Of a stretch of DNA of 64,000 nucleotides, positions 25,590-33,736 are shown piece by piece. The DNA is from an uncultured Lachnospiraceae bacterium (GTDB taxonomy: Bacteria > Bacillota > Clostridia > Lachnospirales > Lachnospiraceae). Every line of letters begins with the position of its first letter. Position 1 is the first letter of the stretch. The stretch spans positions 88,821 to 152,820 of the forward strand of contig CASWRE010000002.1 in assembly GCA_949471785.1 (NCBI GenBank). Reading direction: 5' to 3'. Position numbers and translations under genes: made by a program. Under the pieces are notes generated by a model that did no database searches, had not been told where the DNA came from, and saw nothing but the letters and a program-made list of their open reading frames with translations.

Positions 25590-26339
25590 TTAAATATATC
25601 GCAGCAGACGGATTCGTTGCTTTCCCTTTTTACTCTGGTTTTGCACTCCCAGATACTGGCATTTACCCTCCCCTCGCACGGAAATGCGGTCCCCTTCCCG
25701 TAAGGTATAGCCATTAGATAAGATCTGCCTGCCGTTGACATAGACAGCCCCTCCCGCAATATAGGGTACCGTCTTGCTTCTGGATAAACCGAAAGCCAAC
25801 GCCGTCACAGAATCCAGCCGTACGGAGCTGACGGTTCCGGATAATTCCTTATATTTTGGAGCAGGGATGGCTTCAGGCAGCTCAATGCGGGTTTTAACGG
25901 ATGTGTGCCGTATACGGCTGATCTCGCTTAATATGAGCGGCGTCATTTTCCGTACGCAAAAGACATAGGCTTTTGTATGGTCCATGAGAATATCTCCCAG
26001 GCAGGAACGCTCCATACCAATGTGCATCAGGGCGCCCAGATAATCTCTATGCGTCAGAGATTCGGCATACTTTTCCTGAAGAGGAGTGATAGATACACAG
26101 TCCATTGGAAAACTTGCCTCAAAGATAAGAGCATCAGGTAGGAAGGCTGCCATCTGACGCTCTGCTGCTTCGTATCCGCCGGAAAGCACAAGATTTACAC
26201 CAAAGCTTTCTACAGACAGACACTGTAAAATATGAAGTTCATGTAAATCAAGAAAATCAGAATACACCGCCATGTTTCGGCTATAGGCCCTGTGGGCCAG
26301 ATCCGTGAGGTGGCGTCTGATTACTTCATCCGCATTCAT
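25590..26339 (-). CDS. ylmH: YlmH-like S4-domain RNA-binding protein
   Basis: RNA-binding protein of 249 aa with an N-terminal YlmH-specific region and a C-terminal S4 domain (about 175-245; LGFSRSKTVPYIAGGAVYVNGR pattern). YlmH-type proteins act in ribosome-associated quality control and bind stalled 50S-tRNA complexes; older work linked the gene to cell division through its operon. It starts two bases after sepF, indicating tight coupling. Confidence 0.88.
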   Translation of the reverse strand: MNADEVIRRHLTDLAHRAYSRNMAVYSDFLDLHELHILQCLSVESFGVNLVLSGGYEAAERQMAAFLPDALIFEASFPMDCVSITPLQEKYAESLTHRDYLGALMHIGMERSCLGDILMDHTKAYVFCVRKMTPLILSEISRIRHTSVKTRIELPEAIPAPKYKELSGTVSSVRLDSVTALAFGLSRSKTVPYIAGGAVYVNGRQILSNGYTLREGDRISVRGEGKCQYLGVQNQSKKGKQRIRLLRYI

Positions 26340-26341
26340 AA

Positions 26342-26932
26342 TCAGTAACTCATACGGGCAGAAGGCATCTCTGAGCCATTATCCATAATCTGTTGGAAAT
26401 CGCCGGAAATATCTACATTGGCAGGGGCCATGATGAAAATATAACTGGATGCTTTCTGTAAAGTTCCGCCTACCGCATAACATGCGCCACAGCAAAAATC
26501 AAAAATTCTTTGGGCCATATCTACATCGACACCTTCCAAGTTCAGAAATACGGTACAACCCGCAAGAAGGGTATCGGCAATCTCCTGTGTATCATCCATT
26601 CCTTTCGGTTTAATTCCACATACCTCCATATTGGGGACGTTGGAACGTCCTGTCATTGGTGTTATTTTTGAGCTGTTCCTGGGTTTTGCTGCAAGTTTGC
26701 CCTTGGACGATGTTGTTGTCTTTGCCGGCTCCTTTACGTTCCGGGCAGAAGCGGTTTTTTTCGGAGCCAGGTCATCGTCAAAATCATCGTCATCGTCCAG
26801 TTTTTTGAAAAAACGTTTTCTGGGTCTGGCATCTTCCTGAATATCGTCTTCTTCATCAAAGAATTCGTCATCATCATCATAATCATCATTAAGTTTAACT
26901 GCATTTAAGAATTTGTCGAATATACCCATCAC
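26342..26932 (-). CDS. sepF: Cell division protein SepF
   Basis: FtsZ-binding division protein of 196 aa that tethers the Z-ring to the membrane. The N-terminal amphipathic helix (MGIFDKFLNAVKL) and acidic DDYDDDDEFFDEEDD tract precede a Lys/Thr-rich linker (about 45-90) and the SepF core (TQEIADTLLAGCTVFLNLEGVD). The core glycines and hydrophobic pattern are intact. The start is ATG 26932 or the next ATG. It lies in the yggS-sepF-ylmH order typical of Firmicutes. Confidence 0.95.
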   Translation of the reverse strand: MMGIFDKFLNAVKLNDDYDDDDEFFDEEDDIQEDARPRKRFFKKLDDDDDFDDDLAPKKTASARNVKEPAKTTTSSKGKLAAKPRNSSKITPMTGRSNVPNMEVCGIKPKGMDDTQEIADTLLAGCTVFLNLEGVDVDMAQRIFDFCCGACYAVGGTLQKASSYIFIMAPANVDISGDFQQIMDNGSEMPSARMSY

Positions 26933-26948
26933 ACTCTCCCATCTCTAC

Positions 26949-27647
26949 TTACTGTCTTGCCGTGTAATCACGTTCTCCGAATACTCCTGTGCCCACACGG
27001 ACCATTGTGGAGCCTTCCTCTATAGCCACTTCATAATCATTTGTCATACCCATACTTAAAACACGCATGCTGACATTATTGATGTTTTTCATGGCAATGT
27101 CAACACTTAATTGTTTTAATTTAGAAAATACAGGCCGATTTTCCTCCGGATTGTTTACAAAAGGCGCTATCGTCATCAGTCCCTCAATTTTCAGGTTGGG
27201 GAGAGCTGCCATACTTTCCACCAGTCCGATGGTCTCTTCCGGCGTCACACCGAATTTTGTATCTTCCCCGGCCACGTTGACTTCCACAAGAACGGATACA
27301 GTGCAGCCTTTTTTAACAGCTTCTTTGCTGATAATCTCAGCCAGGTGCAGGGAATCTACAGAATGGATCAGACAGGTTTTGTCTATCGCTGTACGGACTT
27401 TATTTGTCTGCAGATGGCCGATCAGATGCCAGCGGATATCCTTGGGGAGAAGATCACGTTTCCGAATCAGCTCCTGTACCTTGTTTTCTCCGAAATCCCT
27501 CTGGCCGACGCCATAAGCTTCCTCAATCATGACTTCAGGTTTTGTCTTACTGACAGCAATCAGGGTCACATTTTCCCGTCTGCGGCCGGCTCTCTGGCAG
27601 GCGGCGGAGATTTTATTCTCCACCGCCGTCAAATTCTCAGCAATCAT
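26949..27647 (-). CDS. yggS: PLP homeostasis protein (YggS/YlmE)
   Basis: Pyridoxal-phosphate-binding protein of 232 aa that affects vitamin B6 and amino-acid pools. The PLP lysine lies in LIAVSKTKP near residue 34, and the barrel motifs HLIGHLQTNK and SMGMTNDYEVAIEEGSTMVRVG are present. It precedes sepF by 16 bases as in other Firmicutes. Confidence 0.95.
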   Translation of the reverse strand: MIAENLTAVENKISAACQRAGRRRENVTLIAVSKTKPEVMIEEAYGVGQRDFGENKVQELIRKRDLLPKDIRWHLIGHLQTNKVRTAIDKTCLIHSVDSLHLAEIISKEAVKKGCTVSVLVEVNVAGEDTKFGVTPEETIGLVESMAALPNLKIEGLMTIAPFVNNPEENRPVFSKLKQLSVDIAMKNINNVSMRVLSMGMTNDYEVAIEEGSTMVRVGTGVFGERDYTARQ

Positions 27648-27658
27648 ACTTGTCTCCT

Positions 27659-29014
27659 TTAAAATAGTATTTCATCTTCCTGTACAGTATTGCTGTCCAG
27701 TACAATGTTGTCGTACAACGACAGTCCATAGGAAGTACCTGTGGCCACAATACAGTATTCCTCATTCTGATCAATGATCTCTATTTTACGGAATACCGCA
27801 TAGCCTTTGTTTACGCAGTACACTCCCTCCAGCTGGGCGATATCTTTCACCGTGAAGGTCTGGTTAGAGTTTTCCATAAGCAGGACGTCTCCGTCTGCAA
27901 ACTCCTGGGTATCTACATAATAATACTCTTCATCGCTTTCGTAAATTGTGGCATTGATAAATTCCGTGGATGTATTCCCGTCTTTATCCGTCACTCTTTT
28001 GAGAAATCCAATGTCCGAACTGTTCTCCACATTCACGGCAAATTTTTTGGAAATCAGATAGAAATCCTTCGAAACAACCGAAGAAACCGGTATCTTTAAT
28101 CCGGTTTCAGAATTGGTTACCAGTTCTATATCCAGAAAACGTTCTGTAACAAACCGGATCATACCGGAACTGAACGTGATCATGGCATAAATACCATCTG
28201 ACTTGGTGAGCAGTTTCAATTCACCATTCATGGATGAATCATCTTTCAAAAATTTAACTTTAATGCTCTCCCGCCCTTCCAGGCGGGACGCCTGGGAGGA
28301 GGTAAGCTGAATCAATATGGACCAGGTATCGTTGTCAATCAGCTTGTACACCGGAGCTCCGGCAGTCACTTTCTCTGCGGTTTTTAGATTTCGGTATTGA
28401 TAAGAGGAACGGTCAAAATCTGCTGATGTGACACTCTGCTCCGTCACATTTTCATATCCGTCCTCAGAATAAACGATTACGCCGTTTTCCGGTGACTGAT
28501 AAACAGTACCCTGTCCCGAAAGCATAGCTGTGCTGCTGCCGCCCTCCAGTCCCGCATAATTTAAAATACTGCCGGATAGGGCATACTTAAATGCATATAC
28601 ATCATTAAAATGAGCCGGGTCAAAGGAATTGGCAAACTGGGCCACCAGGGATCTCACCCCATTTAAAGATTCCTCAGACAACTTTGTTTCCCCAGTGGTT
28701 TTTGGGGGTGTCTGGCTCAGAGAATAGACGGCTCCGGCCTTGCGTACTTTACGCCCCTCCAGGGCATAATAATTCACATATCCTTCATTATTGGCTGTAA
28801 TCAGTGTTTCGCTTCGTACAGCAATAGCCGTATAAGTCTGATTACGGGCCAGAGGCCCTGCTGTCACCTGGCAGGTAGAAATATGCGTAGTCGTGGCATA
28901 TATGAAAATACATATGATAATATAGACCAGAATGGCTCCGAACAGTATAATACCGATATTCAGAGTGAAAGGAGAACGCCGCTGCTCCTTCTCTTTCTTT
29001 TCGCCTGACTGCAA
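27659..29014 (-). CDS. HlyD-like membrane-anchored protein of the division operon
   Basis: Protein of 451 aa with a charged N-terminus, one membrane segment (about 19-41) and a large extracellular part. The lipoyl-like pattern (VRSETLITANNEGYVNYYALEGRKVRKAGAVY) resembles the start of HlyD-type adaptor domains, and a barrel-like beta region follows. No ABC or RND exporter gene is adjacent, so an adaptor role is doubtful. It heads the yggS-sepF-ylmH-aroB-lspA-rluD operon eleven bases before yggS, suggesting a role in cell envelope or division. Function unknown. Confidence 0.75.
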   Translation of the reverse strand: MQSGEKKEKEQRRSPFTLNIGIILFGAILVYIIICIFIYATTTHISTCQVTAGPLARNQTYTAIAVRSETLITANNEGYVNYYALEGRKVRKAGAVYSLSQTPPKTTGETKLSEESLNGVRSLVAQFANSFDPAHFNDVYAFKYALSGSILNYAGLEGGSSTAMLSGQGTVYQSPENGVIVYSEDGYENVTEQSVTSADFDRSSYQYRNLKTAEKVTAGAPVYKLIDNDTWSILIQLTSSQASRLEGRESIKVKFLKDDSSMNGELKLLTKSDGIYAMITFSSGMIRFVTERFLDIELVTNSETGLKIPVSSVVSKDFYLISKKFAVNVENSSDIGFLKRVTDKDGNTSTEFINATIYESDEEYYYVDTQEFADGDVLLMENSNQTFTVKDIAQLEGVYCVNKGYAVFRKIEIIDQNEEYCIVATGTSYGLSLYDNIVLDSNTVQEDEILF

Positions 29015-29046
29015 TGCAAAATCTCCTTACCATAAATGTATTTACG

Positions 29047-29075
29047 ATTTTAACATTTTTGTAATATTATTACAA
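29047..29075 (-). promoter_or_regulatory. Division-operon promoter with a 17-bp palindrome at -35
   Basis: On the minus strand TTGTAA (29070-29075), a 17-bp spacer and TAAAAT (29047-29052). TTGTAATATTATTACAA (29059-29075) is a perfect inverted repeat around one central base and covers the -35, so it could be a repressor site. Its AT-richness makes chance possible. Confidence 0.6.
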
Positions 29076-29162
29076 GAAGAAATTCAATTTTTTTCATACC
29101 AATGTATAAAAATGGAAAAAAAGTACATCCTAAGAGAAAATTCCATCAGGAGGACATTAGTA

Positions 29163-29384
29163 ATGAATGTAAAAGGTTTAGATTACACTGCATTGACAAT
29201 TGCAATTATCGGAGCGGTCAACTGGGGCCTGATTGGCTTTTTCAGTTTTGATCTGGTAGCCTGGATTTGTGGCAATATGTCCTGGCTGTCCCGTGTCATT
29301 TATGCCCTTGTGGGGCTGAGTGGTCTGTATATTATCAGCCTTTACGGTCGTGTGACCGGCATGTCTGCTCAGCATCAGGCATAA
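29163..29384 (+). CDS. DUF378 small membrane protein
   Basis: Membrane protein of 73 aa with two hydrophobic segments around the DUF378 signature LTIAIIGAVNWGLIGFFSFDLV and a second segment VIYALVGLSGLYIISLYG. The ORF track extends to 28932, but AGGAGG just before ATG 29163 fixes the start. The family is widespread and uncharacterised. It is monocistronic, with a strong terminator, and divergent from the HlyD-like operon. Confidence 0.88.
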   Translation: MNVKGLDYTALTIAIIGAVNWGLIGFFSFDLVAWICGNMSWLSRVIYALVGLSGLYIISLYGRVTGMSAQHQA

Positions 29385-29416
29385 AAAATGATGAATTTTC
29401 CGACGTTCTCAGTACG

Positions 29417-29450
29417 CAGAAAAGCTGCCATTGGCAGCTTTTCTGTACTT
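29417..29450 (+). terminator. Terminator of the DUF378 gene
   Basis: CAGAAAAGCTGCC and GGCAGCTTTTCTG form a perfect 13-bp stem with a 3-nt loop, followed by TACTTTAT. It separates two convergent genes. Confidence 0.8.
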
Positions 29451-29462
29451 TATAGCAATTCA

Positions 29463-29882
29463 TCAGCATTCAATATGGATTTTATCAGCAATGGTTTCCG
29501 GAATCTCATGTCTGTCCAGAGATACGCTCAAAATAAAGGTCAGATCAAAAATTTTGCCAATCTTGTCCAGTTCCTGAATCGTGGCTGTGATGTCTTTCCC
29601 TTCCAGGTGGGCAACTTTCAGAAAACTGTCAAGATACATTTGCTCAAGATCATGATCCTGAGAGATAATACCGAGGATGAATCCGATAAACTCATCAGAA
29701 TTTCTGAGTCCAAAGCTTGAAGCATCGATCAGACGAATCTTATTATTCAGTTCCAGCATGTGCTTGGAGCTCTTATCAATATATACAATATTACCGTTCG
29801 CAGTCTTAATTGAAGTGTTGGCTCTGTCCAAAAGCTGCTTAGTCTTTCCTTTCCCTTTATTGCCGATAATCATTTGAACCAT
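29463..29882 (-). CDS. P-loop ATPase-like protein of unknown function
   Basis: Protein of 139 aa with a clear Walker A motif, GNKGKGKT, near residue 7, a Walker-B-like hydrophobic strand ending in Asp (RLIDAS), and a C-terminal FDLTFILSVSLDRHEIP. Automated annotation may call such proteins PilT-like, but no pilus genes are near and it lacks PilT motifs. It is half the length of typical ParA or PilT proteins and appears monocistronic. I cannot assign a function. Confidence 0.75.
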   Translation of the reverse strand: MVQMIIGNKGKGKTKQLLDRANTSIKTANGNIVYIDKSSKHMLELNNKIRLIDASSFGLRNSDEFIGFILGIISQDHDLEQMYLDSFLKVAHLEGKDITATIQELDKIGKIFDLTFILSVSLDRHEIPETIADKIHIEC

Positions 29883-30013
29883 AGCAGTTTCCTCCTTAGA
29901 TACTTATGTAACAGCCGCGTTATGTGCCGTTCCATTGCTTACTAAAATTATAGGATATTTGTCACATAATTACAATCTTTTTTTGGAATTTCTCATAAAA
30001 TTTATGAAGTTAT

Positions 30014-30046
30014 GTTACTGTTCGTACCTGAGGAGCGAACAGTAAC
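30014..30046 (-). terminator. Palindromic terminator-like hairpin after dacF
   Basis: GTTACTGTTCG and CGAACAGTAAC form a perfect 11-bp stem with an 11-nt loop, just past the end of the shape operon. The T-run is weak (ATAACTTC on the minus strand). The arm resembles, but is not identical to, the palindrome at 8777-8805. Confidence 0.6.
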
Positions 30047-30053
30047 GAGATGG

Positions 30054-31109
30054 TTACGAGTTTATTTGGTTTAAGAGTTGATTCATGTCATCATAAAGAT
30101 TATCCTTTGTAGTGGCCCGCATCACAATAGAGATATAAGGTTCGCCGTATTTATTCTGACTCAGAATGGCCAGGCAGTTGCCGGCCAGACTGGTTGTTCC
30201 GGTTTTTCCGCCGAGAACGGTCACGCCGTTTGGCATCGCTTCCTCTCCGGTCAGATAATGATCTGTGGAATCCAGATAAATATTCGCGGTTTTATTATTT
30301 CTGGATAAGGTCATGGTATAGTTGGGTAACTGCATGGTATCCACGAAATATTCGTATTTCAGAGCTTCATTCAACATGAGATAGATATCATATACTGTCG
30401 TATAGTGATTTTTGTCGTGAAGGCCGTGAGGATTTATATAATGGGTTCCCGTAGCCCCGATCGCAAGAGCCTCCTGGTTCATCATCTCAACATAGTGATC
30501 GATGGAACCGCCCACATGGCGGGCGATAGCCATGGCGCAGTCATTACCGGAATATACTAAAAGTCCATGGAAAAGCTCATCCATACTGACCCTGTCCCCT
30601 ACTTTCAACCCGGCCACCTGAGAGCCGGATTCCAATTTCAGATCCTCTTCTGTGATGGTTACGATATCATCCATATTGCCATATTTAATGGCTACAATAG
30701 AAGTCAGTATTTTGGTGATACTGGCGGGATATACTTTTTCAAACATACTTTTACCAAAAAGAACTGTTCTGCCTCCCACATCAAACAGAGCGCCAGATTC
30801 TCCTTCATGGATGCTGAGCTCCGCATTTTCCACATCTCCGTCGGACACACACAGCCCGGCGGCAAAGGGGGTAAAACGCATCACCTCGGCGGGGTCTCCC
30901 GCAGTATTTTTGTCGATTTGATCTGCGTATGCGTAAGTCAGATCAAGATTGCGCCCCTTTTGCAGATATAAGCCGGCCAGGATACAGATCATCACAAAAA
31001 TGGTCACAAGTATCAGCGAGGCAAAAACTCTGATCCAGATTTTTCTACGCTGCCGTTTACTTTTTTTGGCTTTTTTGTTTTTTTTAGGTGTTGTATCTAT
31101 AGATTTCAC
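30054..31109 (-). CDS. D-alanyl-D-alanine carboxypeptidase (DacF/PBP5-like)
   Basis: Peptidoglycan-trimming serine DD-carboxypeptidase of 351 aa. A Lys-rich N-terminus and a membrane segment (about 28-49) anchor it. The three active-site motifs are present: S130ITK, S187GN and K302TG. The usual C-terminal PBP5 beta domain is missing. The start is GTG, overlapping the mgsA-like gene by 26 bases. It ends the elongasome operon, consistent with a role in side-wall growth. Confidence 0.93.
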   Translation of the reverse strand: MKSIDTTPKKNKKAKKSKRQRRKIWIRVFASLILVTIFVMICILAGLYLQKGRNLDLTYAYADQIDKNTAGDPAEVMRFTPFAAGLCVSDGDVENAELSIHEGESGALFDVGGRTVLFGKSMFEKVYPASITKILTSIVAIKYGNMDDIVTITEEDLKLESGSQVAGLKVGDRVSMDELFHGLLVYSGNDCAMAIARHVGGSIDHYVEMMNQEALAIGATGTHYINPHGLHDKNHYTTVYDIYLMLNEALKYEYFVDTMQLPNYTMTLSRNNKTANIYLDSTDHYLTGEEAMPNGVTVLGGKTGTTSLAGNCLAILSQNKYGEPYISIVMRATTKDNLYDDMNQLLNQINS

Positions 31110-31488
31110 GCCAGTCCAAATCTCCTCTTTCTAATGATTTGATCAGCATTTCTGCCGTGGCCAGATTGGTTGCCAGGGGGATATTGTATAAGTCGCACTG
31201 TTTGAACAGTGTATATACATCCCGGTCATTTCTGGGGGATATGGACGGTTCTTTGAATACGATCAGCATGTCTAACTGAGATTGCTCAATAAAAAGAGCC
31301 ATCTGCTGATCTCCGCCAATTTCTCCAGCCAGAAACTTATATACGGATAAATTTGCCGCCCGTTCAATGGTTCGACCTGAGGTACCTGTAGCAAAAAGCT
31401 GATGATCTATGAGAATGCCGCGGTAGGCAATGCAGAAATCCTCCAGCAGTCCCTTTTTTGTATTATCTGCGATAAATCCTATATTCAA
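31084..31488 (-). CDS. Methylglyoxal synthase-like protein with altered active site
   Basis: Protein of 134 aa with the methylglyoxal synthase fold: FATGTSGRTIE, GGDQQMALFIE and CDLYNIPLATNLATAEMLI all match. Active enzymes turn dihydroxyacetone phosphate into methylglyoxal. By alignment from memory with E. coli MgsA, GGDQQ (catalytic Asp71) and Asp101 remain, but AHD becomes ADN, WDPL becomes KEPS, and the PHD histidine (His98) becomes Asn in SPRNDRD. Activity is therefore doubtful. It overlaps rodA by four bases; rodA-mgsA linkage is known in Clostridia. No frameshift is seen. Confidence 0.85.
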   Translation of the reverse strand: MNIGFIADNTKKGLLEDFCIAYRGILIDHQLFATGTSGRTIERAANLSVYKFLAGEIGGDQQMALFIEQSQLDMLIVFKEPSISPRNDRDVYTLFKQCDLYNIPLATNLATAEMLIKSLERGDLDWREIYRYNT

Positions 31489-32609
31489 GCTTTCTCACCT
31501 CCTGGATATGTTCGATTCTGCAACCCCACATTCAATATGAAGCCTATACCGATATACAGGCTGACAATGGACGTAAGGCCATAGCTTACAAAAGGCAAAG
31601 GGGTACCTGTATTAGGGAACAGTCCTGTAGCCACACAGATATTAATGAAACTCTGCAAAGCGATAACAGAACCGACGCCGCAGCAAATGAGCGTGCCGGA
31701 AAGGTCTTTCGCTTTCCGGCTCGTCACAATGCACTCGATACTGATCAGAAATTCGAGTATGATCAAAGCTGCGCTTCCCAAAAAACCTAACTCCTCTCCC
31801 GCTACGGCGAAAATAAAATCTGTCTGGATCTGGGAAACGAAATTACCGTTGTTGGCGCTGACTTCATTGTTTTTCAGTCCTTTTCCTTTCAACTGTCCTG
31901 AGCCAATGGCGATGATGGAATTTTCCTGCTGGGTATTATCCTGCTGATATTCCTCCTCGTCGGGATAGAAAAAAGCCATAACTCTGTTCTTCTGGTATTC
32001 TTTTATAATTGGCAGATCTGTCTGCGTGACCAGAACGAGATATATAATAAGGAGCGGTATCACTGCCAGGATTGTACCGCCGATAATTTTATAGCTCAAT
32101 CCGGACACATACATCAGGAGACCAAAAACTGCTATCAGTGTAATCGTATTTTTCAGATCCGGCTGTATCAGAACCAGTGTCAGAGGCAGAGCCAGCAGGA
32201 CAATAGACATAAAAATGGTTTTTATCGTATTCAAATTGTTTTCATGATCCATCAGAAACCGGGCAAAAAACAAGATCAGCATGATTTTCGCAGGTTCAGT
32301 GGGCTGAAATTGAAAACCGAAAATATTCAGCCATCGTGTTGCCCCTCCGGTGGTTTTGCCGGCCAGACGGACGATTAAAAGCAGCACGCTGTTAAAAATA
32401 TAGATCAGCCAGTAAAAATTCAATACCCAGCTATAATCAATCAACGACACAATGATCATGGCCACAATCCCCAGGGCCACGCCGAAAATCTGCCGGTTCT
32501 GCAGAGATTCTTTGGCGCTGCCGACTAAAGCCACGCCCATGGCGCTGGTAAGTAACAACCAGAAAACAAGCCGAAAATTATAGTTTTTTAAACGATATAG
32601 TCTTAGCAT
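31485..32609 (-). CDS. rodA: Rod shape protein RodA (SEDS glycosyltransferase)
   Basis: SEDS-family peptidoglycan polymerase of 374 aa with about ten membrane segments, working with PBP2 in side-wall synthesis. Diagnostic stretches include GFQFQPTEPAKIMLILFFARF, LVLIQPDLKNTITL and NICVATGLFPNTGTPLPFVSYG near the C-terminus. AAGGTG precedes the ATG. It follows minE and overlaps the mgsA-like gene. Confidence 0.96.
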   Translation of the reverse strand: MLRLYRLKNYNFRLVFWLLLTSAMGVALVGSAKESLQNRQIFGVALGIVAMIIVSLIDYSWVLNFYWLIYIFNSVLLLIVRLAGKTTGGATRWLNIFGFQFQPTEPAKIMLILFFARFLMDHENNLNTIKTIFMSIVLLALPLTLVLIQPDLKNTITLIAVFGLLMYVSGLSYKIIGGTILAVIPLLIIYLVLVTQTDLPIIKEYQKNRVMAFFYPDEEEYQQDNTQQENSIIAIGSGQLKGKGLKNNEVSANNGNFVSQIQTDFIFAVAGEELGFLGSAALIILEFLISIECIVTSRKAKDLSGTLICCGVGSVIALQSFINICVATGLFPNTGTPLPFVSYGLTSIVSLYIGIGFILNVGLQNRTYPGGEKA

Positions 32610-32647
32610 ACGTACACCTTATTTCTGTAAATCAAGAAACTTTCGCT

Positions 32648-32890
32648 TTACATATGGAACCTCTGGGCCGCCTCTTTTAACGGCAGATACGCCGTAATGA
32701 CCGGCGGTTTTTGAGAGACCCGGAAATCAACATGCTCCTGATCCACGGATATGTAACGGGACACAGAACTGATGATATCTTTTTTCAACATTTTCAGAAG
32801 ATCCGGGGAACAGCCCATACGGTCCGACAGAATCAGTATCTTTAAACGGTCTTTGGCAACGTGACAAGATTTTTTTCCGCGAAAAAACAT
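32648..32890 (-). CDS. minE: Cell division topological factor MinE
   Basis: MinE of 80 aa stimulates MinD ATPase and restricts division to midcell. The anti-MinCD region AKDRLKILILSDR (about 12-24) and the C-terminal dimer domain are recognisable. It follows minD by 21 bases. MinE together with SepF fits Clostridia. Confidence 0.94.
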   Translation of the reverse strand: MFFRGKKSCHVAKDRLKILILSDRMGCSPDLLKMLKKDIISSVSRYISVDQEHVDFRVSQKPPVITAYLPLKEAAQRFHM

Positions 32891-32911
32891 CGCACAGCAC
32901 CTCCGATACTT

Positions 32912-33691
32912 TTATTTTCTGAACAGACGGTTCCAGAAACGTTTTTTACCCTGAATATCCAGATAGGGAACCTCCTCTCCCATCAGCCTGCGGCTGATAT
33001 TCTGAAATGCGCGGCCGCTTAAAGAATCCTGTCCGGCCACCGTCTCTCCGCGATTGGTGGATATGACGATATCCTCATCGTCGGGAACCACCCCGATCAT
33101 GGGAATTGCCAGAATCTCTTCCACATCTTCTACGGACATCATATCTCCGTTTTTTACCATATCGGGTCGGATACGGTTGATAATAATATGGACTTTTGTC
33201 ATCTCATTGGCTTCCAGAAGACCGATAATCCGGTCGGCATCGCGGATGGCGGATACTTCCGGCGTGGTTACAACCAGAGCCCGGTCGGCCCCGGCAATGG
33301 CGTTTTTAAACCCCTGCTCAATGCCGGCGGGACAATCCAGAAGCACATAGTCAAATTCCTTGCGCAGATCATCGCAGAGCTTCACCATCTGCTCCGGTTC
33401 TACAGAAGATTTGTCCCTGGTCTGGGCTGCCGGAAGCAAAAAAAGATTGGTGTAACGCTTGTCCCGGATTAGAGCCTGCTTTAACCGGCAGTTTCCTTCG
33501 ATCACATCTACCAGATTGTAGACAATCCGATTTTCCAGGCCGATGACCACATCCAGATTACGCAGGCCGATATCCGTGTCCACCATGACGGTTTTCTTGT
33601 CTGCCATGGCCAGACCGGCCCCCAGATTTGCTGCGGTAGTTGTCTTGCCAACCCCGCCTTTTCCTGATGTAATGACGATTACCTCACTCAT
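32912..33691 (-). CDS. minD: Septum site-determining ATPase MinD
   Basis: Membrane-cycling ATPase of 259 aa with the deviant Walker A motif SGKGGVGKTTTAANLG at residue 8, DTDIGLRNLD, and a C-terminal amphipathic membrane helix (KKRFWNRLFRK). GAGGAGGATG precedes the start. It recruits MinC and MinE. No minC lies upstream, where mrdA is found instead, so MinC must be encoded elsewhere or be absent. Confidence 0.97.
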   Translation of the reverse strand: MSEVIVITSGKGGVGKTTTAANLGAGLAMADKKTVMVDTDIGLRNLDVVIGLENRIVYNLVDVIEGNCRLKQALIRDKRYTNLFLLPAAQTRDKSSVEPEQMVKLCDDLRKEFDYVLLDCPAGIEQGFKNAIAGADRALVVTTPEVSAIRDADRIIGLLEANEMTKVHIIINRIRPDMVKNGDMMSVEDVEEILAIPMIGVVPDDEDIVISTNRGETVAGQDSLSGRAFQNISRRLMGEEVPYLDIQGKKRFWNRLFRK

Positions 33692-33736
33692 AAAACATCC
33701 TCCTCTTTTTACGCTGTCTTCTGTACATTTTGATTC

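Noticed and set aside
29463-29882. Twitching motility ATPase PilT
   Set aside because: Only the Walker A motif is shared; length and other motifs do not fit and no pilus genes are near.
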